Shown in pieces: positions 11,831 through 23,400 of a stretch of DNA of 64,000 nt. Below the pieces are notes generated by a model, which saw nothing but the letters and a program-made list of their open reading frames with translations, was not told the origin of the DNA and searched no databases. Each line of letters begins with the position of its first letter. The stretch's first letter is position 1. Made by a program: the position numbers and the translations under genes. This stretch comes from Lichina pygmaea (lineage: Eukaryota > Ascomycota > Lichinomycetes > Lichinales > Lichinaceae): positions 3,820,379 through 3,884,378 of the forward strand of contig OY730170.1 of assembly GCA_963422465.1 (NCBI GenBank), given 5' to 3'.

Positions 11831-13855
11831 ATGGCGCTCTGCGGCGGCTCGAGAAGCGCAATGCTCGGCCTTCTCGCCCCTCTGGCCGTTATCCTGCCCG
11901 TGGTGGTGGTGGCGGCCGACTTCAAGAACTGCCAGGAGCAATTCAAGCACAACCAGACCAACATCGACCTGTTCGGATATACCGGCTCGACGTACGGTCG
12001 CACCATCAAGCCGGGAACGCCGCTGATGTCGGTCGGAGGATGTGAGATCCTCTGCGGCAGCGACTCTCAGTACAAGTCCTGGAAGGAGAGCACGACGACG
12101 ATCAGCACCTGGGTCCTGCCGATGATCGGCCTGATCCTGCAGGCGCCCTTCGAGAGCAACGCCAAGAGGCGGACCTTCTTCGCCACCATCCGCTGGCTCG
12201 GGTCGCCCGTCGCCGCCCTCTTCCACATGCTGTGGAACATCAAGATCACGGCCAAGTGCGCCCTCATGGTCGACATGTCGGTCCCCTACGACAGCTTTCC
12301 CGGCGAGGAGTCGGATTTCGCGCAGATGCGGGACTCGCTGGGGATCCTGAGCGTCATGAACCAGTACACCGTCGATCCGAATCTCGACCCGAGCGCGGCC
12401 GAGAAGCTGGTCCGGGTCGCGCTCTTCAGCGAAGAGGTGCGCATGACCGACGGCGGGCCGACGCTGGCCCAGCGCCGCCGCGATCTGGCGGCCAACGTCC
12501 GCGAGGGCCGCCGGCGCGGCATCATCCCGGTCTTCGTGACGCTCATGTGGTTCATCTTCTCGCTCGTCATCTCGCTCGCCGACGCGTTCGAGTACGACAA
12601 CCTCGGCAACAACACGCTCGCGCACGACCTCGCCGTCGGCCTGCTGATGGCCTGGATCCCGGTGCTCATCCTCGCCGGCATCGTGGACCGCAACCCGTCC
12701 GCGCCCGAGGACACGAAGCGCCGGCTGAACGCGCTCGTCGACGACACGCGTCGCGCGCTGCGGCACCCGCAGAACCAGGACATCATCGTCCGCCAGGGCG
12801 GCGGCCGGCGCGACCGCCACTACCCCTGGCTCGACCGGCTCGGCGACGACGCCCACCCCGGCGCCTTCTTCGACGACTTTGCCGGCCAGGGTCGGCTCCG
12901 CATGCACTTCGGGATCGCGCACCCGATCATCTCGAACGTCGAGTTCTCCTACGTCGGCCAGCACGGCCGCAACTGGCTGCAGCACGAACGCGACGCGCGC
13001 TGGGCGCTCGTGTACGGCCACGTCGACCCCAAGAGGCTCTTCTACTTCGACTGGCGCGAGCTCTGGCAGATCCTGGGCGCCGTCCTCGTCGTCGGCGGCG
13101 CCATGGCCGGCGCCTTCATCATCTCGTTCCTGACGCCCACGGTCGGGCTCGGCTGTCGCAGCGGCGGCTACATGATCTACATGGTCCTGGCGGGCGCGCT
13201 GCTGCTGGCCGAGCTCGTGGTCTGGTGGGCCACGTCGCGCGGCTCGCGCGTCCGCGCCACGGCGCTCAAGGTCCTCTCCGTCGCCGAGGTCGTCAGCACC
13301 GCCTGGCTGCTCTACATCGTCTCGGCCCAGACGGTCGGCAGCCACAAGACGTGCGCCTGCATGGGCAGCACCTGGGCCGGCCGGGGCGGCTACATCAACC
13401 TCGACGCGTCCGAGGTGAACACGTCCGAGTCGGTGCGGGGCTACTGGGGCGTCGGCACGGCGCTGTCGTGCGCCATCATGGGCGCCGCCTTCGCCTTCGT
13501 CGTGGCCGAGTGGTGCGAGCAGAGCTTCCTGCACACGCAGAGCTACCCGTCCGCGATGCGCGGCATGCGACGCACGCGCCGCTGGAAGCGTCTGACGCTG
13601 TCTTTTCGCCACGTGCCCGACCGCGTCATCGAGCTCATCAAGTGGACGGTCGGCCGGCGCGAACGCCACAGCATGATCTGGTCCGTCCACTCGCGCTACC
13701 ACCGGCGGAAGGCCTTTGACGAGAAGCTCACCCGCACGTCCTCGCGCTTGCCCGTCTACCTGGTCGACGACGACGACGACGGCGACGACGACGGCTCCGT
13801 CAAGACGTATACCCTGGTGAGTTCGGCCTCGACCTGGCCCAGCCCGAAGACGTGA
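11831..13855 (+). CDS. Polytopic membrane protein, function unknown
   Basis: Single-exon frame of 674 residues. It opens with a signal-like segment (LLAPLAVILPVVVVAADF), then an exported-looking Cys-containing region. About eight hydrophobic spans follow, for example WVLPMIGLILQAPF, IIPVFVTLMWFIFSLVISLA, LAVGLLMAWIPVLILAGIV, ILGAVLVVGGAMAGAFIISF and VGTALSCAIMGAAFAFVVAE. The C-terminal tail is basic, then acidic (poly-Asp near residue 650). It resembles uncharacterised multi-span proteins of filamentous fungi; I know of no function. The start is the first ATG, ahead of the signal segment. A GTGAGT at 13818 could be a donor for a final intron, so the last dozen residues are uncertain. Confidence 0.8.
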   Translation: MALCGGSRSAMLGLLAPLAVILPVVVVAADFKNCQEQFKHNQTNIDLFGYTGSTYGRTIKPGTPLMSVGGCEILCGSDSQYKSWKESTTTISTWVLPMIGLILQAPFESNAKRRTFFATIRWLGSPVAALFHMLWNIKITAKCALMVDMSVPYDSFPGEESDFAQMRDSLGILSVMNQYTVDPNLDPSAAEKLVRVALFSEEVRMTDGGPTLAQRRRDLAANVREGRRRGIIPVFVTLMWFIFSLVISLADAFEYDNLGNNTLAHDLAVGLLMAWIPVLILAGIVDRNPSAPEDTKRRLNALVDDTRRALRHPQNQDIIVRQGGGRRDRHYPWLDRLGDDAHPGAFFDDFAGQGRLRMHFGIAHPIISNVEFSYVGQHGRNWLQHERDARWALVYGHVDPKRLFYFDWRELWQILGAVLVVGGAMAGAFIISFLTPTVGLGCRSGGYMIYMVLAGALLLAELVVWWATSRGSRVRATALKVLSVAEVVSTAWLLYIVSAQTVGSHKTCACMGSTWAGRGGYINLDASEVNTSESVRGYWGVGTALSCAIMGAAFAFVVAEWCEQSFLHTQSYPSAMRGMRRTRRWKRLTLSFRHVPDRVIELIKWTVGRRERHSMIWSVHSRYHRRKAFDEKLTRTSSRLPVYLVDDDDDGDDDGSVKTYTLVSSASTWPSPKT

Positions 13856-14797
13856 TCAAGAGCGTGTCCGCCTCCATTCTGGTCCTCGTTCCGTTCCCGT
13901 TCTCGTTCTCGTTCGGCCGGACGAACCGTTTTACCGGCTTGGTGGTCCCGTGACCTAAACCGGATCCAACGACGCAGCGAGAAGCCGCAACGCGGTCTCC
14001 AACCATCGACTCGACAGCGTCGTGGTGGCCATGCTTCGAGGCGGCGCTGCCGCCGCACAGCAGGCCTTCGCGCCGGCGCCCCGCGAACGACGCATGGCCG
14101 GTGGTAATCCGTCTCTCGCCCGGCGTCCGCCACGACCCCCTTCGCGCAGGCCAGCGCAGGGCTTGATGGGCCAGACTTGTCCTGGACGAGTCCAGCCACA
14201 AACTCGAAACGGCTCTCCAGGGCAGCATTCCCACTTTGGGTCTTCCCGTCTTTCCGCCTTTCCGTCCCCTGCTTGCTCGATAAGAGACGCAACGGCACAG
14301 CGGCACCGAGACACGATGTGGGCATCCCGAGGACAAGGCCTTGGACGACGACGATTCGACTTGCTCGGAACCGATCAACGTCCAGCCAGACGAAATGAAA
14401 AAGGTCCAGCCGGGGGAGCTTTTGAGCGTCGGCACGAACCGCAGCACCTGGCAGACGCGGCGCCAGATGCATGCTCGGTTCAAAGACGTGCAAGATTCGT
14501 GCATTAGTCTTCAAGCGCCGCGGAACCATCTGTACATTGTAGTCTAGAGCTAATTAGCACCAATTGACTGTACCGCAATATCCTCCCGGGACCTCTTGTT
14601 CCCTTCCAAGACTCTCTTGTTCTCTTTCAAGACCTTTTTCAATCCTTCTTCTCTAGAAATCACCTGTATTCCCTCACGGGACCTGCATCCTCTCACAGAA
14701 CCTGACATTCCCTCGGGGGATCTGAGTGTATTCTCTCCCTCATCACACATTCTTTTTTTTTTTCAATTCCTCTTCAAACCACTCATGTAGACACACA

Positions 14798-14850
<53 letters not shown>

Positions 14851-15493
14851 CCAGAGAGCCTTGGTCTCCTTCTCTGGCATTCACGTCTACAAGCCGCATC
14901 TTGCCATCCCATCTTTTTTTTTTTTCTCCCTACTGTATACACATTGTACGTACGTACAGTACATACTACAGCATGAGAACAGATGGCAGATAAATCTTCA
15001 TTCATTTCTTGTTTTAGTCTTGCCATCGACTCGACTCTCCCATCTATTCCTCACTCGTGGGGAGCCAAGTAAGGGGGGGGGGGGGGGGGGAAAGAACTGC
15101 CCTTTCCCAAGATACTGTACAGTACCAGTACAGTAACATTGGCCCAAAAGAGCCTCCTGTACGTGGCAAGTCACTACGGGCGCTTGATCCGGTACTTATC
15201 GAATCTATCCCGGTCTCCTGTGATGAGAATATGAAAAGAAAGGTTATCGTACATGTCCCGCCCGGGCCAAATCTACATCCCAAGATCTAAACGAGTGATC
15301 CGCCGCCCCGACGCCCCGCGCGCATCCCGCTCCCTACGAGTACTTATCAGAGTAGAGAAAAGAACCGACTCCCCAGGTATCCAGGTTCGGACCGAAAGGC
15401 AAAACGGGTGGCAAAAGCAGGCCAAGAACGAAGCTGCCGTGAGAGATGCTACAGGAGATGGTAGATGTGGACGGAAGGAAAGATGGGCTACGG
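13856..15493. other. Intergenic with simple repeats
   Basis: Holds the 3' flanks of two convergent genes. Contains short T runs, a CA/GA microsatellite, an 18-base poly-G (15073-15090) and GTAC words near 14945-14965. The GC-rich frame at 14022-14507 has no recognisable domain. Confidence 0.5.
14791..14850. repeat. (CA)n(GA)n compound microsatellite
   Basis: About 12 CA units run straight into about 14 GA units, then an imperfect GA tail. Confidence 0.95.
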
Positions 15494-16977
15494 TCATCGG
15501 GCCAGGAACAAGGCAAGCGTCGAGGCGAGCAACGTCGCCTGGACCAACGACGTTGCGCCGGGTCGGACGTGCCGTCGCCGTGCGCCGCTGGAGAGCCGCA
15601 CGGCCACCGGCGGAGTGACCGTGCCGTCGTATACTCTGCCGGAGCCGTCGTAGGGCGTGATGGCCTCTCCGCGCGGCGGCTTTCGCCAGGCCTCGGGCAC
15701 CGACCCGACGATGCCCTTGCCGCCGGCGCCGGTGAGGAACGGGTTCGGCGCCGGGATGGCGTCGGTGCGTTGCCGGCCGCTGAGGAAGCCCGGGTAGCTG
15801 ACGCTGAGGTCGACGGCGGACTGGTTGAGGGCGTCTTGACCTCGGTTGCGGTACCCGGTCTGCCTCGCGACGAGGTCGAACACGTTGGCGCCGACGTCGT
15901 ACCGCCCGAGATGCGGAAGCTCCCAGTTGTTCTCGAGCGTCGCCAGCATCGAGTAGTGCGTGTAGAAGGTGTCGTCCGTGGTGCCGCGCAGGTCCTCCGA
16001 CACCGCTCCGCCCAGCAACAGCGACGCGATCCGGTTCGGTCCACTGTCCGCGCCGCTCTCGTCGTACGTCAGCAGCACGAGCGTCTTGCGCGAGAAGAAG
16101 TCGTCCTGCAGCAGAGGCTCCAGGAAGTCGCGCGTCCAGCGGGTAGCGTAGTCCAGAGACGTGTTGTGCCCGTCGTGCAGCATGTTCGGCGTGATGTGTG
16201 CCCACTGCGGGAGATCCTGGTCCCGTACGTCTCTCCGGAAGTCATCCAACGACAACAGGTTCATGAATCTACTTCCGTTGTTCGCGACGCTCTGGAAGCT
16301 GACCATCGGGCTATCGCCATCGTCCACGACACGTCAGCGTCGTTGCGCCCTCCCCCCCTTCCGAGGCCCGATGCGCACAGAATCCAGCCGGACCCACTTG
16401 TGTTTCCGCACGTAGCTCCACATGCCCTTTTCGTCCGTCGAGCTCTGAGCCATGAACCCCGGGCCTGGCGCATCCTCCATGTAGACGCGCCATTCGATGC
16501 GCCTCGTGTCGAGGAGGTCCGCCACGGTCGAGACGTTCTCGGGGATGCTGACGAGGTCGTCATGGTCGAGACCAAAGTAGTCGCCGCCCACCGAGGCGAT
16601 GTAGTTCGGTTGCGACGGGTGCGTCAGGCCGTAATAGTTTGTGAGGAGGATACCAGACTTGGCCAGGGCTTCGATGTCTGCGTTGCGTTGGACGTCGTCA
16701 AAGTCCTACGTGCGGAGGGGGGCCGTCTGGTCTTAGCACGGCTGTATTCAAGCGAGCCAGAACTATCCGGGCAGAACGATCCAGGCGCAAGAGTGGACAT
16801 TACCTCGTTCTCCAGCCAGATGGTCACAAAGCGATCAAACGCTCTGCCGGGAACATCGGTTGCCGCCGCCGTCGCAGGTACGACGGCGACGCCGGCGAGG
16901 TACCATGGCAGCAGGAGCCTCAGCACTCCCGCTGTTGCCGCCGCTGCCGACGCCACGGCTCTGCCTCGGAGGATCAT
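15494..16977 (-). CDS. Secreted acid phosphatase, phosphoesterase family, probable GPI anchor
   Basis: Phosphoesterase-family (PF04185-type) acid phosphatase, expected at the cell surface or wall, where it frees phosphate. Exons 16977-16804, 16705-16398 and 16310-15494 give 432 residues in phase; the second junction restores the KHNPMVSF motif. N-terminal signal segment at about 10-38. Conserved motifs: WLENE; then THPSQPNYIASVGGD (about 86-100); DGHNTSLDYATRW (about 210); and LVLLTYDESG (about 247-256). The C-terminus ends in a hydrophobic stretch (SLVQATLLASTLALFLAR) after a small-residue region, the layout of a GPI signal. It resembles the cell-wall acid phosphatase PhoA of Aspergillus. 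Substrate range cannot be read from sequence. Confidence 0.87.
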
Positions 16978-17586
16978 CGAGATCGCGGTACTTTGGTGAT
17001 GATCATTCAACGCCTCATGTGTATCGACGCCTGTACTTCCGTAAGTAGTACGTAGACGGAGGTCGACCCGTGAAGGCCATACGGCATCCGGGCACGCCGG
17101 GCATCCATGTGTCCTGTTGCCAGCGGCCGTACCCGAGCGTGCAGGGCACCCTCGTATTGATTGATTACCCCCCACCCGTTCAGGGGTAAGTAGGAAGCCC
17201 GATGACTAAGCCGGCCATAGTAGCCACTCGCCGCCGTCGCGGTCACTTCGGCTAGACTTACTCGTAGTACAAGGGTAGACCATAAGTTATGACACTCTAC
17301 GAGATGTTTGCGGGCCGGCGAAGGGTGAGCTACGTATCGTACTTTCATAAGTTACGGTACGGTACGTCATGCCGTACCGTACGGGTCTACCCGTGCCGAG
17401 GAAGTACTACGTACGTAACGTACCCCAGATTACTTACACTCTCAGCTTACGTAACATCAGTACGTATGTACCAAGCAACGGTCAAGTCTATAGCCAGTCG
17501 TATATCACCTAGTGCTACGTTCCGCCGTGGTCAAGTCGCCGTCGCTGTTCGCAGATGAACTCCGCAAGCTGCCATGCGCTCTCCGT
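16978..17586. other. Intergenic, GTAC-rich
   Basis: Acid phosphatase promoter side. Dense GTAC and TACGTA words, notably at 17335-17480. No gene recognised. Confidence 0.5.
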
Positions 17587-18410
17587 CTAGGCTTTCTCGA
17601 TCTCGGCCAGACGATCGGCGAACTCGGACCAGTGGTACATGACCACCTTGGCGCCGTTCTCGATCAGCGTCTTCTCCATCTTGGCCTGCATCTCCTTGCC
17701 CTCGTAGCTGCCGACGTAGCCGAGGACGGGGATGGCCGCGCGCACGGCGCTCAGCGTGCCGCTCTTGCTGTCCTCGATGGCGACGCACTCGTCGGCCTTC
17801 TTGCCGATCACCTTCAGCGAGTGCAGGTAGACGGCCGGATCGGGCTTGCTCGTGGGCTTCTCGAGCGAGGTGGCGGCGCTGAAGATGTGGTCGGCCGGGA
17901 AGTACTTGTCCTGCCCGACCTTCTTGAGCGACGCCTTGACGCGGCGCAGCGCCGACGACGACACCACCGCCATGCCGTACTTGCTCGACTTGTTCAGCTT
18001 CTCGAGCTCCTCGGTCACGCCCACGCACGGCTGCGCCTTGGCCTCGAGCTTCTTGATGACCTCGTCCTCCTCGCGCCGCACGTACGTTTCGAGCTCGTCC
18101 TGGGGCAGCTCGAAGTCGTACTTCTTCATCAGGGACACCATCATGCCGCGGAAGTTCTGGCCGACAAAGTCGACCAGCAGCTTCGGGCCCGTGTATCGGT
18201 CCGCGCTGCCATTCTTCTCGAGCACCTCGTTGGCGAGGTCGGCACAGGCCTCAAAGGCCAACTCCTCGGAGAGGACCAGGGTGTTGTCACAGTCGAAAAG
18301 TAGGTGCGTGATCTAGGATCCGACGTCAGCGGCGTAGTTTTCGCCAGGGATCCGGGTGGAGAGGAGCATGCAAGCTTCCAACGGCCCCCGCTCAAGCGTA
18401 CCTTGCCCAT
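17587..18410 (-). CDS. HAD-superfamily hydrolase
   Basis: Haloacid-dehalogenase-type phosphatase or phosphomutase, probably cytosolic. Exon 1 (18410-18402) codes only for MGK; exon 2 is 18312-17587; total 244 residues. The junction MGK-ITHLLFDCDNTLVLSEE creates motif I with the nucleophile and acid Asp at residues 10 and 12. Motif II is VVSSSAL (about 115), the motif III Lys lies in the KPTSKPDP segment (about 155-162), and motif IV is AIEDSKSG (about 180). The helical cap between motifs I and II is the subclass I type, as in beta-phosphoglucomutase and deoxyglucose-6-phosphatase relatives. The substrate is not predictable. Starting inside exon 2 would lose the catalytic Asp residues, which supports the tiny first exon. 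Confidence 0.85.
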
Positions 18411-20083
18411 GATGCCTGTTCTATTCCCGCCTTCGCCGGTCTGATGCCGATACCAGGACCTCTAGTCTATACCTACAGTCTGAAGAGCGCTGAACGGCAG
18501 TGCAACGGTGTGTGGCTGAGGGGAGAAGAAGGTGGTGAGGAGAAAGCTGGTATGAGATGAAAAGTTGAGGCAGATTACGGTGAGGTGCGGGGCAACACTG
18601 TTGTGGATTGGTTACCCCTCCGTGCCCTCCTGACGGTAACCCCCAGCAATGGCACCGAAGTTGGCAGGTGGGGGAGGGGGTACTATTGAGGGGCCAATCA
18701 CGCATCAGAGATTGCCCACTGTCGGTGTCGTGCATGACCTTCAGTCCTTCTGCGGAGTATATACGTACGTACGTACGTTACGCACAGTACGTACAAAGGT
18801 ACAGTACAAGCACCGTAGTACGAGTGTGCTTGATGCCTAATAGCAGTGTAGTAGAAGCCTGTATGTTGGCAGCAATAGCGGTTACCTGTACGGGAGTACT
18901 TCCCTGCGTTGCGTACGACTAGGCAGTAATACGTACATACAGCAACCGTCAGCCGCTAAAAAGATGTTACCGTACGGAAGTACCTACTCGTCCCTTCCGT
19001 ACATCATTTCCAATGCACAAAGGTTGAGCGAGGGGCCGTTGTCTGATTATGAGCAACAAAAGTACCTAGACCACCATGAGACAGGACTAGCATTGATGTC
19101 TCTCTGTCCGGTCCTACTTGAGACTCGTAACATTTATTGCATTCCATGACACACCGTAGCTTAGTCATATGCTTACATGAGACTACACGTGATGTAGTCC
19201 TGGTACTGCACTGGTACTATTTCGAGGTCCCCGGCAAGGAGAAACCAAAGACCGACCTTGATATTGGCCCCCGAGACCAACAGGCCAATGGCATGCGCCC
19301 GAACAGGGGCAGAGGGGACATGTAACCCTGCAGCAGTATGATCCACCTCTATTGCCAGGCGGGCAGGTATCGAATCCACGCCTAATTAACGGTGTCGATC
19401 CACCAATTTACACGGTACGGTATCGTTGATTCTGACCACGGTGGCTCGTGCGTCGCATAGCAACGCGATCGTACTTCCGTACTACGCATGTACAGTACAT
19501 ACAGTCCGTACGGAGCACGTACATACGTAGAGGACGCTACGGTCTAGCGACGGCGTGGTCGTCGTCGTCGTCGTCGTGATAGTGGTGGTGGTGGTGGTTT
19601 ATGCGGCTCCGCTCGCCAGAACGCCACGCCTTCGGGGATTGATCCGTTTGCATTCGCATGTTTTCTCGGTACGGTAGCGGCGCGTCCGCCTCGTCGGTCA
19701 CGCACATCTGAATCGCTTGCTATGCGCGCAGCGGAGGATGCCCCCTGCTGCCGGGTCCACGATAACTAGGGCCTTGCACCTGTACGGATCGGCTTGAAGA
19801 TCTTCGGATCCACGCCGCCGCCGTTGAAATATCTGCGAGACCAAGGACAGCAAGCTGTACAGCAGGTGACGAACCCCCCCCCCCCTGCTGCGACACTCGA
19901 TGGGTGGCAGGCGTGTCTAACGTGCACTAGGAGTCCAGCGGAGCTGCTCCATGCTGCGCCGAACTCCTCCTCCGTCCGCAGCCTCTTACGCCGGTCCTCG
20001 CGCCGGCCGAGCTCTTGCGCAAGAAACGTCGATAGGAAACACCCGGCGGCCGCCCCGGCCCTGGTCCGACGATAGCCAGGAAG
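18411..20083. other. Intergenic
   Basis: Divergent promoter region for the HAD and DOCK genes. GTAC clusters at 18765-18800 and 19480-19530, and a GTC/GTG trinucleotide stretch at about 19555-19600. A minus-strand frame at 19379-19173 has no recognisable domain. A TCGAATCC word near 19370 does not fold into a tRNA. Confidence 0.5.
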
Positions 20084-20372
20084 ATGCCCTGGCTACCGTT
20101 GCCGCAGATCGCCTTCGCCGTCGCCATCTACCCGTTTCAACCTTCGTCCCCCAACGATCTGCCGCTGGAGCTCGGCGATGAGCTGTACATCATCGAACAG
20201 GGCGGCGTCGGTGGCTCCTGGTTCCGCGGCTACCTCGTCGCGCCCCCCTCGCTGCTGGCCGGCTTGACCTCGATCAAGGGCCAGACGCTCGAGGCCCGAG
20301 TCTTCTCCGGCATCTTCCCTCGCAACTGCGTCGAGATCCGAGAGTTCCTCGGCGAGGAGAGGCCTCGTCGCA

Positions 20373-20406
<34 letters not shown>

Positions 20407-23400
20407 CGCCGAGGCCGGGCTGAAGAGGTCGCGTTCGGCTCGGGCACACGAGCATCTGATCAACGGCGAGAGGTCCCCCGATGCAAACGACGGCGCCCGC
20501 TCACCGGTCAAGGACGATCTCGAACCAGGCCGCCTCCCCAATGGCGTCAATGCCGACCTCCCGAAGAGCTCCCACTCGGACCGCCGGACCGTCGAGGACT
20601 CCGGTAGCGGCGTCCGCCCCTCGCGGTCTCGGTCCACCAAGAAGACGTTTCGCGCGAGCGAGAGGGGCCTCGGCCGGTCGTCGTCCAATCGCCACCGGAG
20701 ACGACCGGAGAAGGCGCGGGATCCGGGGGCGCAGATCCTGACGGCCCCGACGCCCAAACGCGACCACGACGCCCCCAAGCCTCCGGCACCCGTGCCGATG
20801 CTGAAGGTTGGCGACGAGACGCCGACGTCGTTCCAAGAGCCGCTGGTCGACGAGATCGCTTCATGCCTGCGGGAGTGGCACTCGACGCACCTGCACGAGC
20901 TCCTGCTGGCGCAGCGCTACCGCTCCGCGGAGCGTCTGTGGAGGCTCGTCCGGAAGCTGGACCTCTCGCGGCGTCGGCTGCTGCACCACCTGCTGACCGA
21001 CCACGAGCTCGACTCGCTGCGCGAGAGCATCGTGTGGGACCTCGTCAACGGCAACAAGCTGCTCGGCAGCGACGTCGTCGTCCGCGACCCGGCTCGGCGC
21101 GGACGGATCCTGACGAGCGACGACTCGGCCGTGAGCCTGTCGAAGCTGCAGGCGACCATGAGCCTGCTCGCCGAGCCTCCGGTGCAGCCGCCCGAGGTCC
21201 CGGCCCTGCACCACCTCCTCTTCCGCGTCAAGGGCGTCGCCGGCTTCCCCAGGTCGCCGACCTTGCTCGTCTTCTACCTGTGTCTGAAGGCCGAAGGCCG
21301 AGGCCTCGTGCCCGTTACCGAGGCCTTCGTCGCCGAGGTGCCCGTTCTCGGCGCGCCCGGCAGCGCCCAGCAGCTTCTGTCGTTGAGGGCCCTGTTCACG
21401 AACCTGAGCCCCAAGGACGGCATCGACGCGCAGGAGGACTGCGATCTGTGTCTCGTCGTCAAGGTGCAGGCGCCCGAGACCATCGGCAGACGGCTCGTGG
21501 CGCCTCACGCCAACGGCGGCGGCGGCGGACCCCCGTCGAGAGACGGCAGCTTGAGCGGCAGGTACAACTTCGGCTTCAAGGGGAGCGTGCGAGGAGAGCG
21601 ACGGAGCGTGACGCCGGGCCAGAAGGGGGGAGCGACGCAGTCGTCATCCTCCTCGTATTGGAGTCGATACAACCAGCTCAAGCCCGGGTCGCGCTCGGCC
21701 GCGGTCGAGCGACCGACCGGGCCGCCCAGCTCCGCTGCGACGGCGGCGGCGGCGGCGACGACGGCCTCGGTCGACGCCTGGACCCCCTCGTCACCCGATA
21801 GTCCGACCGAGGTCGCGCAGACGCACTACGTCCGCACGACGGGCATCGGAGTCCTCCGCGTGGGCCAGTGGATGCGGCACGAGCGCGACGTCGAGCAGAC
21901 CCTTCCGTTCTGGACCTCGGCCGAGGACCACGACTGGCACGACATGGCGTCGGATCTGCTCGAGGAGAGGTCCGGCCACCTTACGCGCGCGGCGAACAAC
22001 GAGCGCATGCTGCTTCAGTTGGATTCCTTCCTGCGGTGCGACGCGGCCGCCCTGATCAAGAGCACGCCGACGCTGCTCTACAACGTCCCGTGCACCGAGC
22101 GCATCGGCTTCTCGAGCGCGCCGACCGAAGGCCGTTCCGACATGTACCTGACCCTGAACCGACCGTCTCTGCCGCCTCGAGCGCTCTTGGCTCACCCGAA
22201 CGGTGGCCAAGCCCCGGTACCGGCCCTGTCCGACGGCACCAGCATCCTGCTGACGCTCGAGGTCCGTCGCGCGAACGGCGAGAGGGTCGAGAGGTGCGTC
22301 TTCCCAGCCTCCAACGCCGCCGGCATGACGACTTGGCAGTCGGTGGCCATCGGGAAGGGGGAGCGCTGGAACCATGTGATCCGGATCGCGCTCGACCCGA
22401 CCATCGTGGCCCAGTGCCACGTCGTCATGGGTCTGGCGTGCGCTGCCGAGGAGCCGTTCGCGCTGTGTTGGATGCCGCTCTGGGACGGGCAAGCTCTCGT
22501 CAGGGACGGCTCCCACGAGCTCTCGCTCTACCCCTACGACGAGAAGACCGCCGCCGTCGGCCTGTCCAGCGCCGACGAAGGCGGCTATCTGTCGCTGCCG
22601 TGGAGAGCAGCCCCCCACAAGGCCGATGGAGGCGCGTCGACGAGAGCGACGCTCCAGCTGCAGAGCTTTCTGTGCAGCACCGTGCTGTCGCAGGACCAGG
22701 TCATCCTCGGCCTCCTGTCTTGGCGCGAACGGTCCTCGGAGGAGATGCTGCAGCTGCTCCGATTGATCGCCTTCGTGCCCGAGATCGAGATCGTCAAGCT
22801 GCACCGGGAGATCTTCAACGCCCTCTTCGGTCTCATGGGCGAGCAGACCGGCAACGACGAGTACGAAGACCTCGTCTTCAACGCCCTCGTCACCATCCTC
22901 GGTCTCGTCAACGACCGGAGGTTCAACATCGGACCGCTCGTCGAGCGGTACGTCAAGCACGACTTCAACTACCCGTTCGTGGCGCCCTGCCTGATCAGGT
23001 CCTACACCCGCCTCCTGGCCGACCCGGCCGACCCCGAGAGCTCGAGAAGGCTGCGGACGACGCTCAAGGTCGGCCATCACATGCTCGAGTTCATCGTCTA
23101 CTCCCGGCGGCAGCAGACGCTCAAGGAGGCCGGCGTCGGAATCACGCCGAACCAGGCCCAGTTCGTCCGAGAGCTGCAGCCCATCTTCAACGCTCTCGGC
23201 GGCCTGATGCGGAATCCGGCCCCGGCCCTCGTCGGCACTCAGACCCTGACGGTGCAGTACTTCCACCATTGGATCCCCGTCCTGGAGGACTTCTTCGTCG
23301 AGCACGACGTTGCCCGAGTGGCCTTCGACTTCGTCGACTCGTGCGCCGACCTCAAGGGCAAGCTGGTCCTCTTCAAGCTGCTGCTCATCCTCAACTACTC

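Noticed and set aside
11777-13702. 641-codon antisense frame over the membrane protein gene
   Set aside because: Arg/Asp/Gly-rich shadow frame typical of high GC; the sense frame has a signal peptide and membrane spans.
14022-14507. 161-codon frame rich in Arg, Ala and Pro
   Set aside because: No domain and no splice link in phase with the upstream membrane protein gene.
15446-16999. 517-codon plus-strand frame over the acid phosphatase
   Set aside because: Shadow frame; the phosphatase motifs and splice sites are on the minus strand.
19150-19170. TAGTCATATGCTT, resembling the 5' end of 18S rRNA
   Set aside because: The match stops after 13 bases; neighbouring rRNA sequence is absent.
19300-19390. 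tRNA-like TCGAATCC word
   Set aside because: No cloverleaf arms could be paired around it.
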